Origin: Phycisphaeraceae bacterium
GTDB taxonomy: Bacteria > Planctomycetota > Phycisphaerae > Phycisphaerales > UBA1924
Direction of reading: 5' to 3'
DNA: 64,000 nt
Assembly: GCA_026126305.1 (NCBI GenBank)
Contig: JAHCJI010000014.1
Span: forward strand, 1 to 64,000
This document shows positions 47,487 to 56,099 of the stretch, in pieces. Both the position numbers and the translations under genes were made by a program. How positions within the stretch are numbered: the stretch's first letter is position 1; every line of letters begins with the position of its first letter. A model generated the notes under the pieces. That model had not been told where the DNA came from. It searched no databases and saw only the letters and a list, made by a program, of their open reading frames with translations.

Positions 47487-47924
47487 CTAATCCGATGCTT
47501 CACATGGAGGAGTATTCTCATTACACCGCTGGATCTGGACTTGCGGATAAGTCACCACTTCGATTCGACCGGTGAATCCCTTTTTCCAGAAACAGCATTG
47601 TCCTTCGATGCCTGTTGGACAGGGCAATGGTGTATAGCCGAATGGCGGCTCACAGTCGCCAGATATAAAGAATTGCCCTCCAGTATAAATCTTACATGTC
47701 TTACTGTGCCAGAATGGCTGGAGGGATGTCACGCCAGTTTGCCCCGGCCCTGCTGGAGAGGCACCATCCTCGCAGACAGTCATCCCTTCACTGCAAGGAC
47801 CTGACTCCCCAGAAGTGCATGTCGACGTACACACCCAGCAGTCCTGCGCGAGCGCGACGAGCGCGAACGTACCCAGAACGGCGGCAACGATGCTTGTCAA
47901 GGACGCGTAACGATCGATCAACAT
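47487..47924 (-). CDS. Small cysteine-rich secreted protein
   Basis: The 145-residue protein has an N-terminal signal (about 1-26, ALVALAQ) and a mature part with some 14 cysteines, including CWVCTSTCTSG, QCCFWKK and CNENTPPC. Such density suggests a compact disulfide-bonded fold. Segments are Gly/Pro-rich and weakly charged. It is followed directly by the membrane-anchored gene at 46589 (4-base gap) and preceded by a pilin-like gene. I recognise no family; it could be an extracellular structural or binding protein. Confidence 0.65.
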   Translation of the reverse strand: MLIDRYASLTSIVAAVLGTFALVALAQDCWVCTSTCTSGESGPCSEGMTVCEDGASPAGPGQTGVTSLQPFWHSKTCKIYTGGQFFISGDCEPPFGYTPLPCPTGIEGQCCFWKKGFTGRIEVVTYPQVQIQRCNENTPPCEASD

Positions 47925-47948
47925 TGGAACCTCCAGTTGGCTCTTGCG

Positions 47949-48608
47949 TTACCTTCTGTCTCGACCTCGGACACCATACCAGGTTGACATGATCGGCCCT
48001 CCGATGCCCTCGTGGCGGATCAGCTTTCCCTCAGCAACATAATCGGGCCACCGCCCGGATTCGGCACTCAGGTCGGCCATGACCACCGGCGCGACGGGAT
48101 GCACCGGCGCACAGCACCAGTGCCCACGCCACTGTCCCGTCCACACCCACCACTGCCACATCAGCCCCTTGTCCGAGGGGTACAGCACCTGCGACTGGCG
48201 GATGGGCGACGTGCGGGCGTCCGCATAGGGCACCAACGACTCGGGCCTCATAAAATCAGGGTTGTACGCCATCGCGAACGACATCGCGTACCGCGGGTTG
48301 CCGCTGCTCCGAGCCGCCCACTCAGGGTCGGCCTGCTCCTTCGACTCGAGCAGGCCAGAATCGATCAGCGGTTTCCACCAGAACAGTGACGCGTTCTCGG
48401 GGTGCTCGTCGCCGATGGGGTACCGCTCGTTGTTCGCGTCGGCGTACATCGAGATCAGCAGGCCGTTCTCGCGGGCCCGTGCCATGTGGGTCGTCAGGCG
48501 TGCATTCTCACGCGATGCGGAGATCGTGGGCAGGGCCAATCCGACGAGGATCATCAGGATCGCCACCACGACCAGCAACTCGATCAGGCTAAACCCACGA
48601 GGTCGCAT
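47949..48608 (-). CDS. Type IV pilin-like (prepilin leader) protein
   Basis: The 219-residue protein opens with MRPRGFSLIELLVVVAILMI, a classic prepilin leader with Gly5-Phe6 cleavage and a hydrophobic helix. Its large C-terminal domain has aromatic-rich segments (GLMWQWWVWTGQWRGHWCCA) and ends STWYGVRGRDRR. It resembles the abundant planctomycete pilin-like proteins of unknown role. The gene leads the minus-strand run of secreted or membrane unknowns (46.1-48.6 kb). Confidence 0.82.
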   Translation of the reverse strand: MRPRGFSLIELLVVVAILMILVGLALPTISASRENARLTTHMARARENGLLISMYADANNERYPIGDEHPENASLFWWKPLIDSGLLESKEQADPEWAARSSGNPRYAMSFAMAYNPDFMRPESLVPYADARTSPIRQSQVLYPSDKGLMWQWWVWTGQWRGHWCCAPVHPVAPVVMADLSAESGRWPDYVAEGKLIRHEGIGGPIMSTWYGVRGRDRR

Positions 48609-48697
48609 GCGCCAGTGTATGCCATCCGCGCCCCCCCAGTCAAGCGGATTGGAAAGGAATCGGGCAGGTTCGTGCGATTCGGCCTTTTTCGGGCATT

Positions 48698-48871
48698 TCA
48701 GGGCCCCTGGCCACTCGCTTCGCTCGGCTGGGTGGTTGCCGAACCACTCGCAGCATCGGGCGGCGGCTGGCTCTGAGTCATGCGCCAGCGGACCGAGAGC
48801 ATCAGGCCCACAAGGATCAGGCCGATGCCGAAGCCGATGAAATAGGTTTTGATCCGCTCCTTGGTTTTCAT
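48698..48871 (-). CDS. 57-residue single-helix membrane protein
   Basis: This very short gene encodes a basic N-terminus (MKTKERIKTYF), one membrane helix (IGFGIGLILVGLMLSV) and a Pro/Ser/Gln-rich tail (MTQSQPPPDAASGSATTQ...). The start overlaps the uvrB stop as TGATG, the usual form of translational coupling, and the purine run upstream sits inside uvrB. No family is recognised. The reading frame, hydrophobic helix and coupling support it as real. Confidence 0.6.
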   Translation of the reverse strand: MKTKERIKTYFIGFGIGLILVGLMLSVRWRMTQSQPPPDAASGSATTQPSEASGQGP

Positions 48872-51087
48872 CAGGTGGCCCGTTTCTTACGTTTAGTGGG
48901 TTTGCTGCCCGGGGTGCCGGGCTTGCCCGACTTGCTCCGGCGTTGGCGTTTGTTTTGCTTGCTCTCGTCCAGTTCGCTGCGGCGGACCTTGCTGGTGTCG
49001 CCCATGGCCAGGCGTTCCTTGAGCTTCCGGGCTTGGTCTCGCAGGCGGGCGGCCTTCTCGAACTCGAGTTTCTGTGCCGATTCGAGCATATCGGCTTCGA
49101 TCTCTCGCAGCAATTCGGCGATGTCGAAGGCCTCTTCGGCACTGCCGGCGGCCTCGCGCGCGGTCTTGCGGGCGCGAAGTTGCATCTCGATGCCCCGGCG
49201 GATTTCTTTCTTGATGGTCTCGGGCGTGATGCCCATTTTTATGTTATATGCCGTCTGCTTGGCACGGCGGCGGTCGGTCTCGTCGAGCGCGTCGCGCATG
49301 GCGGGGGTCGTCTTGTCGGCGTACATGACCACGCGACCATTGACGTTGCGTGCTGCCCGGCCCATCAACTGGATAAGGCTCGTGGGGCTTCGCAGGAAGC
49401 CTTCCTTGTCGGCGTCGAGGATGGCCACCAGCGAGACCTCGGGCAGGTCGAGCCCCTCGCGCAGCAGGTTGACGCCCACGAGCACGTCGAAGGCCCCCTC
49501 GCGCAGGTCGGTAAGGATCTCCAGCCGTTCTAAGGTTTCGATGTCGCTGTGCAGATATCGCGTGCGCAGGCCATTCTGATCGAGATAACTCGCCAGGTCT
49601 TCGCACAATCGCTTGGTCAGCGCCGTCACCAGCACACGCTCGCCACGCGATACCACGGACCGGCATTCCTCCAGCAGGTCGGGCACCTGCCCTTCGGCTG
49701 GCTTCACCTCCACCGCCGGGTCGAGCAGGCCCGTGGGCCGGATCACCTGCTCGGCGATCTCTCCACCAGTGCGCTCGAGTTCGTACGGCCCTGGCGTCGC
49801 GCTGACAAAGAGTAGTTGCGGCACGACACGCTCGAACTCCTCAAAACGCAGCGGCCGATTGTCGAGCGCGCTCGACAATCGGAAGCCGTGCTCCACGAGC
49901 GTCTCCTTGCGCATGCGGTCGCCGTTGAACATGGCCCGCACCTGCGGCAAAGTGACGTGGCTTTCGTCGATGATGACCAGCCAGTCGTCGATGTTTGGCC
50001 TTTGGGCCCGCCGTTCGTCGTCGCGCATCACCAGCGGATCATCCGTCGGCTTGCGGGGCCGCATCCGCGCCCCGTCCGGGCCGGGCCGGGGCGCGTAATC
50101 GAAATAATCCAGCAGCGTGAAGGGGCGTTCTCCCGGCATCCGCCCGTCAAAGAAACGGCTGTAATTCTCGACGCCCGGGCACGAGCCCGTCTCGCGCAGC
50201 AGGTCGAGATCGTACCTCGTGCGGGCCAGCAGCCGTTGGGCCTCTAACAACTTGCCTTCGCTGCGCAACTCCAGCACACGCGCGTCCAACTCACGAGCGA
50301 TGTCGTCACAGATGCTCTCCAACTGTTCCTCGGGCAGCACGTAATGCACCGCGGGAAACAAATGGAAGGTTTCCTCGTCTGCAAGGACCTCGCCACTGGT
50401 GGGGTTGATCAGTTCCAGCCGGTCCAGTTCGTCGCCAAAAAGATCCAGCCTGACGGCAAACCGCTCCGAGGCCGGCCAGACCTCGACCACGTCGCCGCGG
50501 GCCCGGAAACGCCCGCGCGAGAACTCATAATCGCTGCGCTGGTACTGCATCGCCGTGAGCGAGGCGAACAGTTGCCGGCGATCGACGCGCTGGCCCTTGC
50601 CGAAGGTCAGCACCTTGTCGCCGTAGGCCTCGGGGCTGCCCAGGCCGAAGATGCACGACACGCTGGCCACCACCACCGTGTCGCGCCGGCTCAGAATATT
50701 ACTCGTCGCGGCCAGTCGCAGCTGGTCGAGGTCGTCGTTGCGGCTGGCGTCCTTCTCGATGTAGATGTCGCGCTGGGGGATGTAGGCCTCGGGCTGGTAA
50801 TAATCATAATAACTAACAAAGTAATTCACGCTGTTGTGGGGCAAAAACTCGCGCAACTCCTCGTAGAGCTGGGCCGCGAGCGTCTTGTTATGACTGATGA
50901 TCAGCGTGGGTTTGCCCAGCCGCTCGATGACGTTGGCCATCGTGAAGGTCTTTCCCGTGCCCGTGGCACCCAACAGCACGGCCGAGTCGCTGCCACCCGC
51001 CAGCCGTCGCGTGAGCGCATCGATGGCCGAGGGCTGGTCGCCCATGGGCTGGAAGGCGCTGACGATCTGGAAGGTGCGGAGATGCAT
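48871..51087 (-). CDS. uvrB: Excinuclease ABC subunit B
   Basis: UvrB is the damage-verifying helicase-like subunit of nucleotide excision repair; it takes over from UvrA and recruits UvrC. The 738-residue protein has Walker A GATGTGKT (40-47), the beta-hairpin region YYDYYQPEAYIPQRDIYIEK, DESHV, helicase motifs SATPGPYE and LMGRAARNVNGRV, and the C-terminal UVR motif (ESAQKLEFEKAARLRDQARK). A basic Lys/Arg tail of about 40 residues follows, longer than usual. The start at 51087 matches the family N-terminus. Confidence 0.96.
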   Translation of the reverse strand: MHLRTFQIVSAFQPMGDQPSAIDALTRRLAGGSDSAVLLGATGTGKTFTMANVIERLGKPTLIISHNKTLAAQLYEELREFLPHNSVNYFVSYYDYYQPEAYIPQRDIYIEKDASRNDDLDQLRLAATSNILSRRDTVVVASVSCIFGLGSPEAYGDKVLTFGKGQRVDRRQLFASLTAMQYQRSDYEFSRGRFRARGDVVEVWPASERFAVRLDLFGDELDRLELINPTSGEVLADEETFHLFPAVHYVLPEEQLESICDDIARELDARVLELRSEGKLLEAQRLLARTRYDLDLLRETGSCPGVENYSRFFDGRMPGERPFTLLDYFDYAPRPGPDGARMRPRKPTDDPLVMRDDERRAQRPNIDDWLVIIDESHVTLPQVRAMFNGDRMRKETLVEHGFRLSSALDNRPLRFEEFERVVPQLLFVSATPGPYELERTGGEIAEQVIRPTGLLDPAVEVKPAEGQVPDLLEECRSVVSRGERVLVTALTKRLCEDLASYLDQNGLRTRYLHSDIETLERLEILTDLREGAFDVLVGVNLLREGLDLPEVSLVAILDADKEGFLRSPTSLIQLMGRAARNVNGRVVMYADKTTPAMRDALDETDRRRAKQTAYNIKMGITPETIKKEIRRGIEMQLRARKTAREAAGSAEEAFDIAELLREIEADMLESAQKLEFEKAARLRDQARKLKERLAMGDTSKVRRSELDESKQNKRQRRSKSGKPGTPGSKPTKRKKRAT

Positions 51088-51410
51088 GGGAGATGGTAGG
51101 TAGCGACAGACGATAGGAAATCGCCTCGTCGATATCACGATGACAATATTACTTGTCTCGGCACAGGGCTGCCCGCCCCTGCGTATACGCCGGCAACGCT
51201 GCGACGAGCCTCATGGGTGTTCTGGGTTTCCAGAACGACCTCCACGCGGGTTGCCCCTGAACGCCTTGCCCACGCCCGGCAGGCCCTCAGACCAACTTGA
51301 TTTCCGCCAACTGGCCGGGCCTCATTCTGGTTCCTCGGCCCGCCCCGCTCCGTAAGGCCCGGCGGGCCGGGCTTGGCCGCCTCAGGGCCGCCCCCGGATG
51401 CCCATCGACG
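51088..51410. other. Divergent uvrB/acetyltransferase gap without a recognised gene
   Basis: This 323-base stretch contains no convincing coding region. A perfect hairpin, GTTCTGG/CCAGAAC with a GTTT loop, lies at 51219-51236, and GC-rich inverted segments follow near 51357-51375. The uvrB-proximal 60 bases are AT-rich (GATATC, ATATTA) and probably hold its promoter. I see no SRP RNA, RNase P or tmRNA signature, nor a clear SOS-box-like palindrome. Confidence 0.4.
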
Positions 51411-51968
51411 ATGGACCGACAACTCCTCGAGCGACCGCCCACCCATGGTCCGTCACTTCTCCCCACCGGTCGAGCGATCGGGCCGGGCTGCGGCCCCCCC
51501 ATCCGCGAGACTAACGTCCGCGCCGCAGCTCTCGCCGATGCGCCGATCATCATGGCCATTGAGGCCTTGGCCTTTGTGAACCACTTCGACCGGTTCTCGG
51601 GCCGACAGATTCGCCGCCTGATCGCCAACCCGAGGGCCCGGGTGTGCGTGGCCATCAACGATCGAGAGGCCATCCTGGGCTGGTGCGTGTCGCTCATCCG
51701 CACACACGAACGCTGCCGCTCGGGTCGAGTCTACAGCGTAGCGGTCTGCCCGGAGTACGCCGGCCTGGGCATCGGTCGGGCGATGCTCCGTTGGATGGTG
51801 AACCAACTGGAACTCAGCGGTGTTGCACGCGTGTACCTCGAAGTCCGCACCGATAACGCCCCCGCCATCGGCCTGTACCATTCCGAGGGCTTCCATATTG
51901 TGTGTCGGCTGCCAAACTACTACGGCGACAGCGACGGCCTGCGGATGCGCCGCATCCTGTCCGACTGA
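51411..51968 (+). CDS. GNAT-family N-acetyltransferase (RimI-like)
   Basis: The 185-residue protein transfers an acetyl group from acetyl-CoA. The GNAT core spans about 35-180 with the acetyl-CoA loop VYSVAVCPEYAGLGIGRAML (Q/RxxGxG/A variant) and the C-terminal VYLEVRTDNAPAIGLYHSEGF. The arrangement resembles RimI, which acetylates a ribosomal protein N-terminus, but the substrate is not certain. The start is uncertain: ATG 51411 has no good ribosome site, and the first 30 residues are Pro/Arg-rich. Confidence 0.8.
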   Translation: MDRQLLERPPTHGPSLLPTGRAIGPGCGPPIRETNVRAAALADAPIIMAIEALAFVNHFDRFSGRQIRRLIANPRARVCVAINDREAILGWCVSLIRTHERCRSGRVYSVAVCPEYAGLGIGRAMLRWMVNQLELSGVARVYLEVRTDNAPAIGLYHSEGFHIVCRLPNYYGDSDGLRMRRILSD

Positions 51969-51977
51969 CCCGGCCCC

Positions 51978-53213
51978 CTACGCGTCGGCGTCGAAGCACG
52001 CCCACGCCTCGGCCTCGCTGATCGCCTGGCTAGGGGCGATGCCCTCGGCCCGCGCCATGTCCGCCCGCCCGCGATTCGTCGCCGCCAGGATCGAATCCTC
52101 GGGGTCGGGTCGCACGATGGGCGTGTCGCTGCCGAAGAGGATGTCGCGCCCGGGCTTCAGGCCGCTGTCGATCAGCTCGCGCAGGGGCTGCACGCGGTCG
52201 AGCCGGTGGGGGCACGCCCGCCGCAGGGCCTCGATGTCGTACAGCAAATGGCACGGCTGCACGCTGGCGATGACCCCAAGCTCCGCGAACCGCGGCACGT
52301 CGGCCTCGTCGATCACCTCGGCGTGCTCGATGCGCACCGTGCCCCGCGGCGCCCGCACCCGCTCGGCGGCATCGAGCACCGCCCGCACCGCGGCATCGCC
52401 GATGGCGTGAGCGGCCAGTTGCAGCCCCTCGCCCACGCACAGTCGGATGGCGTCCTCGATCTGCTTGTCGCTCATCAGCCGCATGCCGCTGGGGTGCTCG
52501 TGGCGGCCATCGGCGAAGGGGTGGAGCATCCAAGCAGTACGGCTGTTGAGCGTGCCGTCGACGAAGATCTTGCCGCCGCCGAGGCGAACTTGGTCGGATT
52601 GCCAGTCACGGCGGGTCTTGAGGACCTCGGGGAGGTCTTGGACGAGGGGGTAGAGGACATAGCAGGCTCGAAACTCGATGCCGGCACGTCTTTCCTCGAT
52701 AGCTTGGCGTAGCTTCGGCCCCAAATCGACCTGCGACTTGAGATCGTGTATCTCCGCAAATCCACCGAGATCGATCATCCCGTCGATGAGGTCCATCGGG
52801 TTCACCTGTCGTGGTTCAAGCGCACCCCACAGCATCCCCGCTGCGGACTCATACACAACGCCTGTCAGGTTTCCGTGTGTATCTCTGCCAATCTGGCCGC
52901 CCTCGGGATCGGTTGTATCCTCATCGATGTTGGCGTGAAGCAAGGCCCGCCGATTCGCCATGATGGCGTGATAGTCAAAGCACCACGCAGCCACGACGGC
53001 ATCGCCGCACACGTCCTCGAATTGACTCAGAGGAGGCCATCCTCGTGGCTCCCAAGATTCAGGGCGGGCGCTATGAGCCAGCACAGTGGTCTGCCCTTGC
53101 TCGACCACACGCCTGATCGCCTCCAGCATGTCGTCAGGTGAGCGGCAGCTCTCCAGATTCACCATCGAGAGCGACCGTCCATGCGCATACACGTGCGCAT
53201 GCGCCTCCCGCAT
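51978..53213 (-). CDS. Compact amidohydrolase (YtcJ-like)
   Basis: The 411-residue protein is a metal-dependent amidohydrolase of the Amidohydro_3 (YtcJ-like) group. It has an HxH motif within the first eight residues (EAHAHV), and later AAHAIGDAAVRAVLDA, RIEHAEV and the metal Asp in FGSDTPI. It begins directly at the catalytic barrel and stops soon after FGSDTPI. The usual N-terminal and C-terminal beta-sandwich pieces (about 60-100 residues each) are missing. ATG 53213 is used; GTG at 53219 or 53234 is possible. The previous stop lies 13 bases upstream. Confidence 0.82.
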   Translation of the reverse strand: MREAHAHVYAHGRSLSMVNLESCRSPDDMLEAIRRVVEQGQTTVLAHSARPESWEPRGWPPLSQFEDVCGDAVVAAWCFDYHAIMANRRALLHANIDEDTTDPEGGQIGRDTHGNLTGVVYESAAGMLWGALEPRQVNPMDLIDGMIDLGGFAEIHDLKSQVDLGPKLRQAIEERRAGIEFRACYVLYPLVQDLPEVLKTRRDWQSDQVRLGGGKIFVDGTLNSRTAWMLHPFADGRHEHPSGMRLMSDKQIEDAIRLCVGEGLQLAAHAIGDAAVRAVLDAAERVRAPRGTVRIEHAEVIDEADVPRFAELGVIASVQPCHLLYDIEALRRACPHRLDRVQPLRELIDSGLKPGRDILFGSDTPIVRPDPEDSILAATNRGRADMARAEGIAPSQAISEAEAWACFDADA

Positions 53214-53226
53214 CCTCACCGGCCGC

Positions 53227-53859
53227 TCACCCACCCAACACCTCCCCGACTCGCGCCCGAGCCGCCGCCTCGTCCATCGCCGGCTCCTCGAAACCGAGCC
53301 GTAACACGTCAAATGCCGACCGCACGTGGACGCCCCATTCGTCCACCCCCACCGCCACAGGCGACTGCGGCCGCACGCCCGCCACCCGCGCGCACGCGTC
53401 GGCCAGCTTCGCCTTGTCGGCATTGAGCAGCTTGCACAACGCGGGCACATGTGCTCGCAGCGGGTTGGGCGTCAGCACGTCCTCGGCCACGCGCGTTCGT
53501 CCATCATCGTCGGCGTACCGGGCGAATACGACGGCAAGCGACACCAACCGACACATGGGAGGTGTCGAGCCGTGATAGGCAAGCCAGCGGTCGGCCTCGA
53601 CCCCATCGGGCTCGGCAAGCAACTGGGTGCCGGACTCCAGGTGCTCGACGGAGATCTCGACAACGGGGTCCAGTTCCCGTGGGGCGGCGAAGGACCAATG
53701 ACCTGCCTCCTCGAGGTCTGGATGCATCGGAAGCGTGACCGAACCGCCCGCCTCGGCAACCACGAGCCGGACGGGCTCTGCCCCGGCGTCGCACACGAGG
53801 ATTCCAGCCAGGTTGGCCAGGATTCGTGCCCGGGCCTGTTTGCGTTCGGTGTTTTCCAT
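53227..53859 (-). CDS. Unknown protein, possibly DUF2470/HugZ-like
   Basis: The 210-residue protein has a charged helical N-terminus (RKQARARILANLAGILVCDA), a middle part with LEEAGHWSFAAPRELDPVVE, and a C-terminal segment (VPALCKLLNADKAKLADACA...VAVGVDEWGVHVRS). The last part resembles the DUF2470 domain of heme-iron-utilisation proteins, but the usual MNxDH is not intact. I regard the domain call as weak. It is followed closely by the amidohydrolase gene and sits downstream of the histone-like gene. Confidence 0.55.
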   Translation of the reverse strand: MENTERKQARARILANLAGILVCDAGAEPVRLVVAEAGGSVTLPMHPDLEEAGHWSFAAPRELDPVVEISVEHLESGTQLLAEPDGVEADRWLAYHGSTPPMCRLVSLAVVFARYADDDGRTRVAEDVLTPNPLRAHVPALCKLLNADKAKLADACARVAGVRPQSPVAVGVDEWGVHVRSAFDVLRLGFEEPAMDEAAARARVGEVLGG

Positions 53860-53896
53860 GTGCCTGATTCTTGGCCGCACAGGTGTGCGACAACGG

Positions 53897-53930
53897 CAAA
53901 ACGACGGGCCGGCTGTGGCCGGACCGTCGT
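53897..53930 (-). terminator. Rho-independent terminator of the histone-like gene
   Basis: Seven outer pairs (53901-53907 with 53924-53930) continue into a GC-rich inner stem. On the minus strand the stem is followed by a short TTTT run. It lies about 50 bases after the stop at 53982. Confidence 0.6.
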
Positions 53931-53981
53931 GTGACTGTGTGAGAGAACGTCTCGGGGAGGTTCACCCCCCCGATGTCGGCA

Positions 53982-54260
53982 TCACATGGCCGCTGGGGCC
54001 GCCTTGCGTGTGGCCTTGCGGCGGGTAGCCTTCTTGGCGGTCTTCTTGGTTGCCTTCTTGGCAGCCTTCTTGGTTGCCTTCTTGGCGGCAGGCTTGCGTG
54101 TTGCCTTCTTGGCCGTCTTCTTGGCGGCGGTCTTGCGTGTTGCCTTCTTGGCCGTCTTCTTGGCGGCCTTCTTGGCGGTGGTCTTGCGCGGGGCCGTTTT
54201 ACGGGTGGCCTTCTTCGCGACTTTCCGAGCGGTCTTCTTCCTCGCGGCTTTCTTCGCCAT
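53982..54260 (-). CDS. Histone H1-like lysine/alanine-rich DNA-binding protein
   Basis: The 92-residue protein consists almost wholly of Lys, Ala, Thr and Arg in repeated units such as AKKATRKTAAKK and TAKKATRK. This matches bacterial H1-like or AlgP-like tails that bind and compact DNA without a fixed fold. The start at 54260 follows GCAGGAG about 9 bases upstream. A terminator lies downstream. A possible -10 element (TAGACT on the minus strand, 54386-54391) precedes the gene by about 125 bases. Confidence 0.85.
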   Translation of the reverse strand: MAKKAARKKTARKVAKKATRKTAPRKTTAKKAAKKTAKKATRKTAAKKTAKKATRKPAAKKATKKAAKKATKKTAKKATRRKATRKAAPAAM

Positions 54261-54459
54261 GGGCGTACTCCTGCGTTCGTGCCCGGCTTGCCTACTTACC
54301 ACACGCGCCTTCCTGCGAGCCGGACACATCCGCGGACAAGGGCGCGCGCAGCGTGTATCGGGTCTGTTCCCCACGCGGCTTGAGTAGTCTACAGGAAGAA
54401 TCCGATCCGTCCACAAAATTTTTCTCCCATCGCACCCCCTTCCTCCCGATCCCAACCCC

Positions 54460-55212
54460 ATGCACGATCCCATGCAACCACCCATCCACGTCATCCTCGT
54501 CGGTGCCTCGGGCGCTGTCGGATCTCGCATCGACGCGCTGGCCACGAGCGACCCGCGCTTCGATGTCGTCGCGCGCATCGACCGCCAGCGCCCCCATCAC
54601 CACGCCGACATGCTCCGTGTCAAAACGCCTGAAATCATCGTAGATTTCTCGCATTTCAGCGCCGTCGAGGCCAGCGCGTCCCTCGCGCGACAGCGACGCG
54701 CACCGATCCTGGTGGGCACCACCGCGCTCGCGCCATATCACCTCGACACGCTGGCCCAACTCGCCCGCGATGTCCCCGTGCTGGTCGCGCCGAACACCTC
54801 CGTGGGCAGCGTCGTGCTCCTCCAGATCGTCCAAAAAATCGCCTCGGCCCTGGGCGAAAATTTTTTTCCATCCATCACCGAATGGCACCGTCAAGGCAAG
54901 GCCGACGCGCCCTCGGGCACCGCCAACGCACTGCGCCGGGCCATCGAGGACGCCGCCCGGGGAGCACGAGACTTCGGGCCCATGGCCGTCGCATCGGTCC
55001 GCGCGGGCAGCATCGTCGGCGAGCACCTCGTCCGATTCGACGGACCCGAAGAGACCCTCGAACTCGTCCACAAGGCCCACTCCAGGGACCTGTTCGCGAG
55101 GGGGGCGCTGCGCGCCGCACAATGGCTCGTCGCACAAAAGCCAGGCCTCTATGGCATGATCGACGTTCTGGGCCTGCGCGATCCGTCGAACCAGGGCCAA
55201 CACCCCGCCTAA
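54460..55212 (+). CDS. dapB: 4-hydroxy-tetrahydrodipicolinate reductase
   Basis: DapB reduces 4-hydroxy-tetrahydrodipicolinate with NAD(P)H in lysine and diaminopimelate synthesis. The 250-residue protein has the nucleotide-binding GASGAVG (15-21) and VDFS. The active-site segment EWHRQGKADAPSGTA (141-155) gives catalytic His143 and Lys147, equivalent to E. coli H159 and K163; E. coli H160 is Arg144. It is somewhat shorter than the usual 265-275. No purine-rich ribosome site lies before either ATG (54460, 54472), so the message may be leaderless. Confidence 0.93.
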   Translation: MHDPMQPPIHVILVGASGAVGSRIDALATSDPRFDVVARIDRQRPHHHADMLRVKTPEIIVDFSHFSAVEASASLARQRRAPILVGTTALAPYHLDTLAQLARDVPVLVAPNTSVGSVVLLQIVQKIASALGENFFPSITEWHRQGKADAPSGTANALRRAIEDAARGARDFGPMAVASVRAGSIVGEHLVRFDGPEETLELVHKAHSRDLFARGALRAAQWLVAQKPGLYGMIDVLGLRDPSNQGQHPA

Positions 55213-55952
55213 GCAGTGGGATCTTGCGGGACTTCCGGCAGTGGCACCGGATCGGGATCATCCTCGTGCAAAGGATCGACAGGGTCTCCCGGCGCGGCTG
55301 GCTCCCCAACTGGCACCTCGACCCTGCGGACCGTGACCTGGTTCCCAGGGGCACGGGTCGCACCGGTCGACTCGGCCATCTCACGCACACGCTCGGCGAT
55401 CTCGCGCAGACGCTGGGCCTCGTCGCGCTCCCGCTCGGCACTCATCAGCCCACCCTCAGGAGACAGCGTCGTCAGAAAGACGCCGTTCACGCGGTTGTAC
55501 AGCGCCAAGGTCGTCTGATCGTTGATCTGGGGCGCAACTCTTGCGCGAACGACGCCTCGATATGGGTTGTACCAGAAACTCGCCGGCTTGAAATCCAGCG
55601 AGTCGAAGGCCACCGGATCCACGGGATGATCTCTGTCGGCATCTTCCACCGGTGCGATCTCGACCCAGGCACGGTCGCCGGTCAGCAAATGGTTCCGCGG
55701 CGGGTCGTCGCCGAACCAGTTCCCCTCGATGGTGTTGGGCCATCCACGGCCGTTCACGGCCACACCACTGGTCGTGGCCTGGACCTTCAGCACCGAATGG
55801 AACCGGGACAAGGACAGTTCCGTCTGGGTCACGACATTCTCGACCGTGTCGCTGCGGCTTTGCTGGATAGCCACCAGCGACGCCACCACCACGCATAACC
55901 CAAGGGCCAGCACGTCCACGGTCCGTCGCAGGTTGGAGCGTCCACCGGGCAT
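55209..55952 (-). CDS. Membrane-anchored protein of unknown function
   Basis: The 247-residue protein has one N-terminal membrane segment (about 12-30, VDVLALGLCVVVASLVAIQQ). An outward domain follows with GWPNTIEGNWFGDDPPRNH and SFWYNPYRGVVRARVAPQIN, features shared by pilin-like or pseudopilin-like proteins. The C-terminus has a charged helix (about 170-195) and an acidic Pro-rich tail. The start at 55952 has GAGGTGG about 6 bases upstream; an ATG at 56012 would add 20 residues. It converges with dapB, overlapping 4 bases. Confidence 0.65.
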   Translation of the reverse strand: MPGGRSNLRRTVDVLALGLCVVVASLVAIQQSRSDTVENVVTQTELSLSRFHSVLKVQATTSGVAVNGRGWPNTIEGNWFGDDPPRNHLLTGDRAWVEIAPVEDADRDHPVDPVAFDSLDFKPASFWYNPYRGVVRARVAPQINDQTTLALYNRVNGVFLTTLSPEGGLMSAERERDEAQRLREIAERVREMAESTGATRAPGNQVTVRRVEVPVGEPAAPGDPVDPLHEDDPDPVPLPEVPQDPTA

Positions 55953-56099
55953 ACCCACCTCGGTCAACTCATCGGCGGGATCGGCCTCCCACGTCGGCTC
56001 GGCTCGGCACATGAGGGTGCGATCCAGTCCGGTTGCGACGGCTGGGCGAGCCCTCCCAGCCGTGCCGGGCCCGCGAGCGTCCGCTAAACTGCGTGACCT

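Noticed and set aside
51219..51236. Perfect hairpin GTTCTGG-GTTT-CCAGAAC considered as an SOS-type operator for uvrB
   Set aside because: The spacing and sequence do not match a LexA box I can name, and it lies more than 130 bases from uvrB; kept only as a note in the gap entry.
51135..51446. Minus-strand open frame of 103 codons in the uvrB/acetyltransferase gap
   Set aside because: It is Gly/Arg/Pro-rich without family resemblance, overlaps the acetyltransferase start region and contains the perfect hairpin; coding is not supported.
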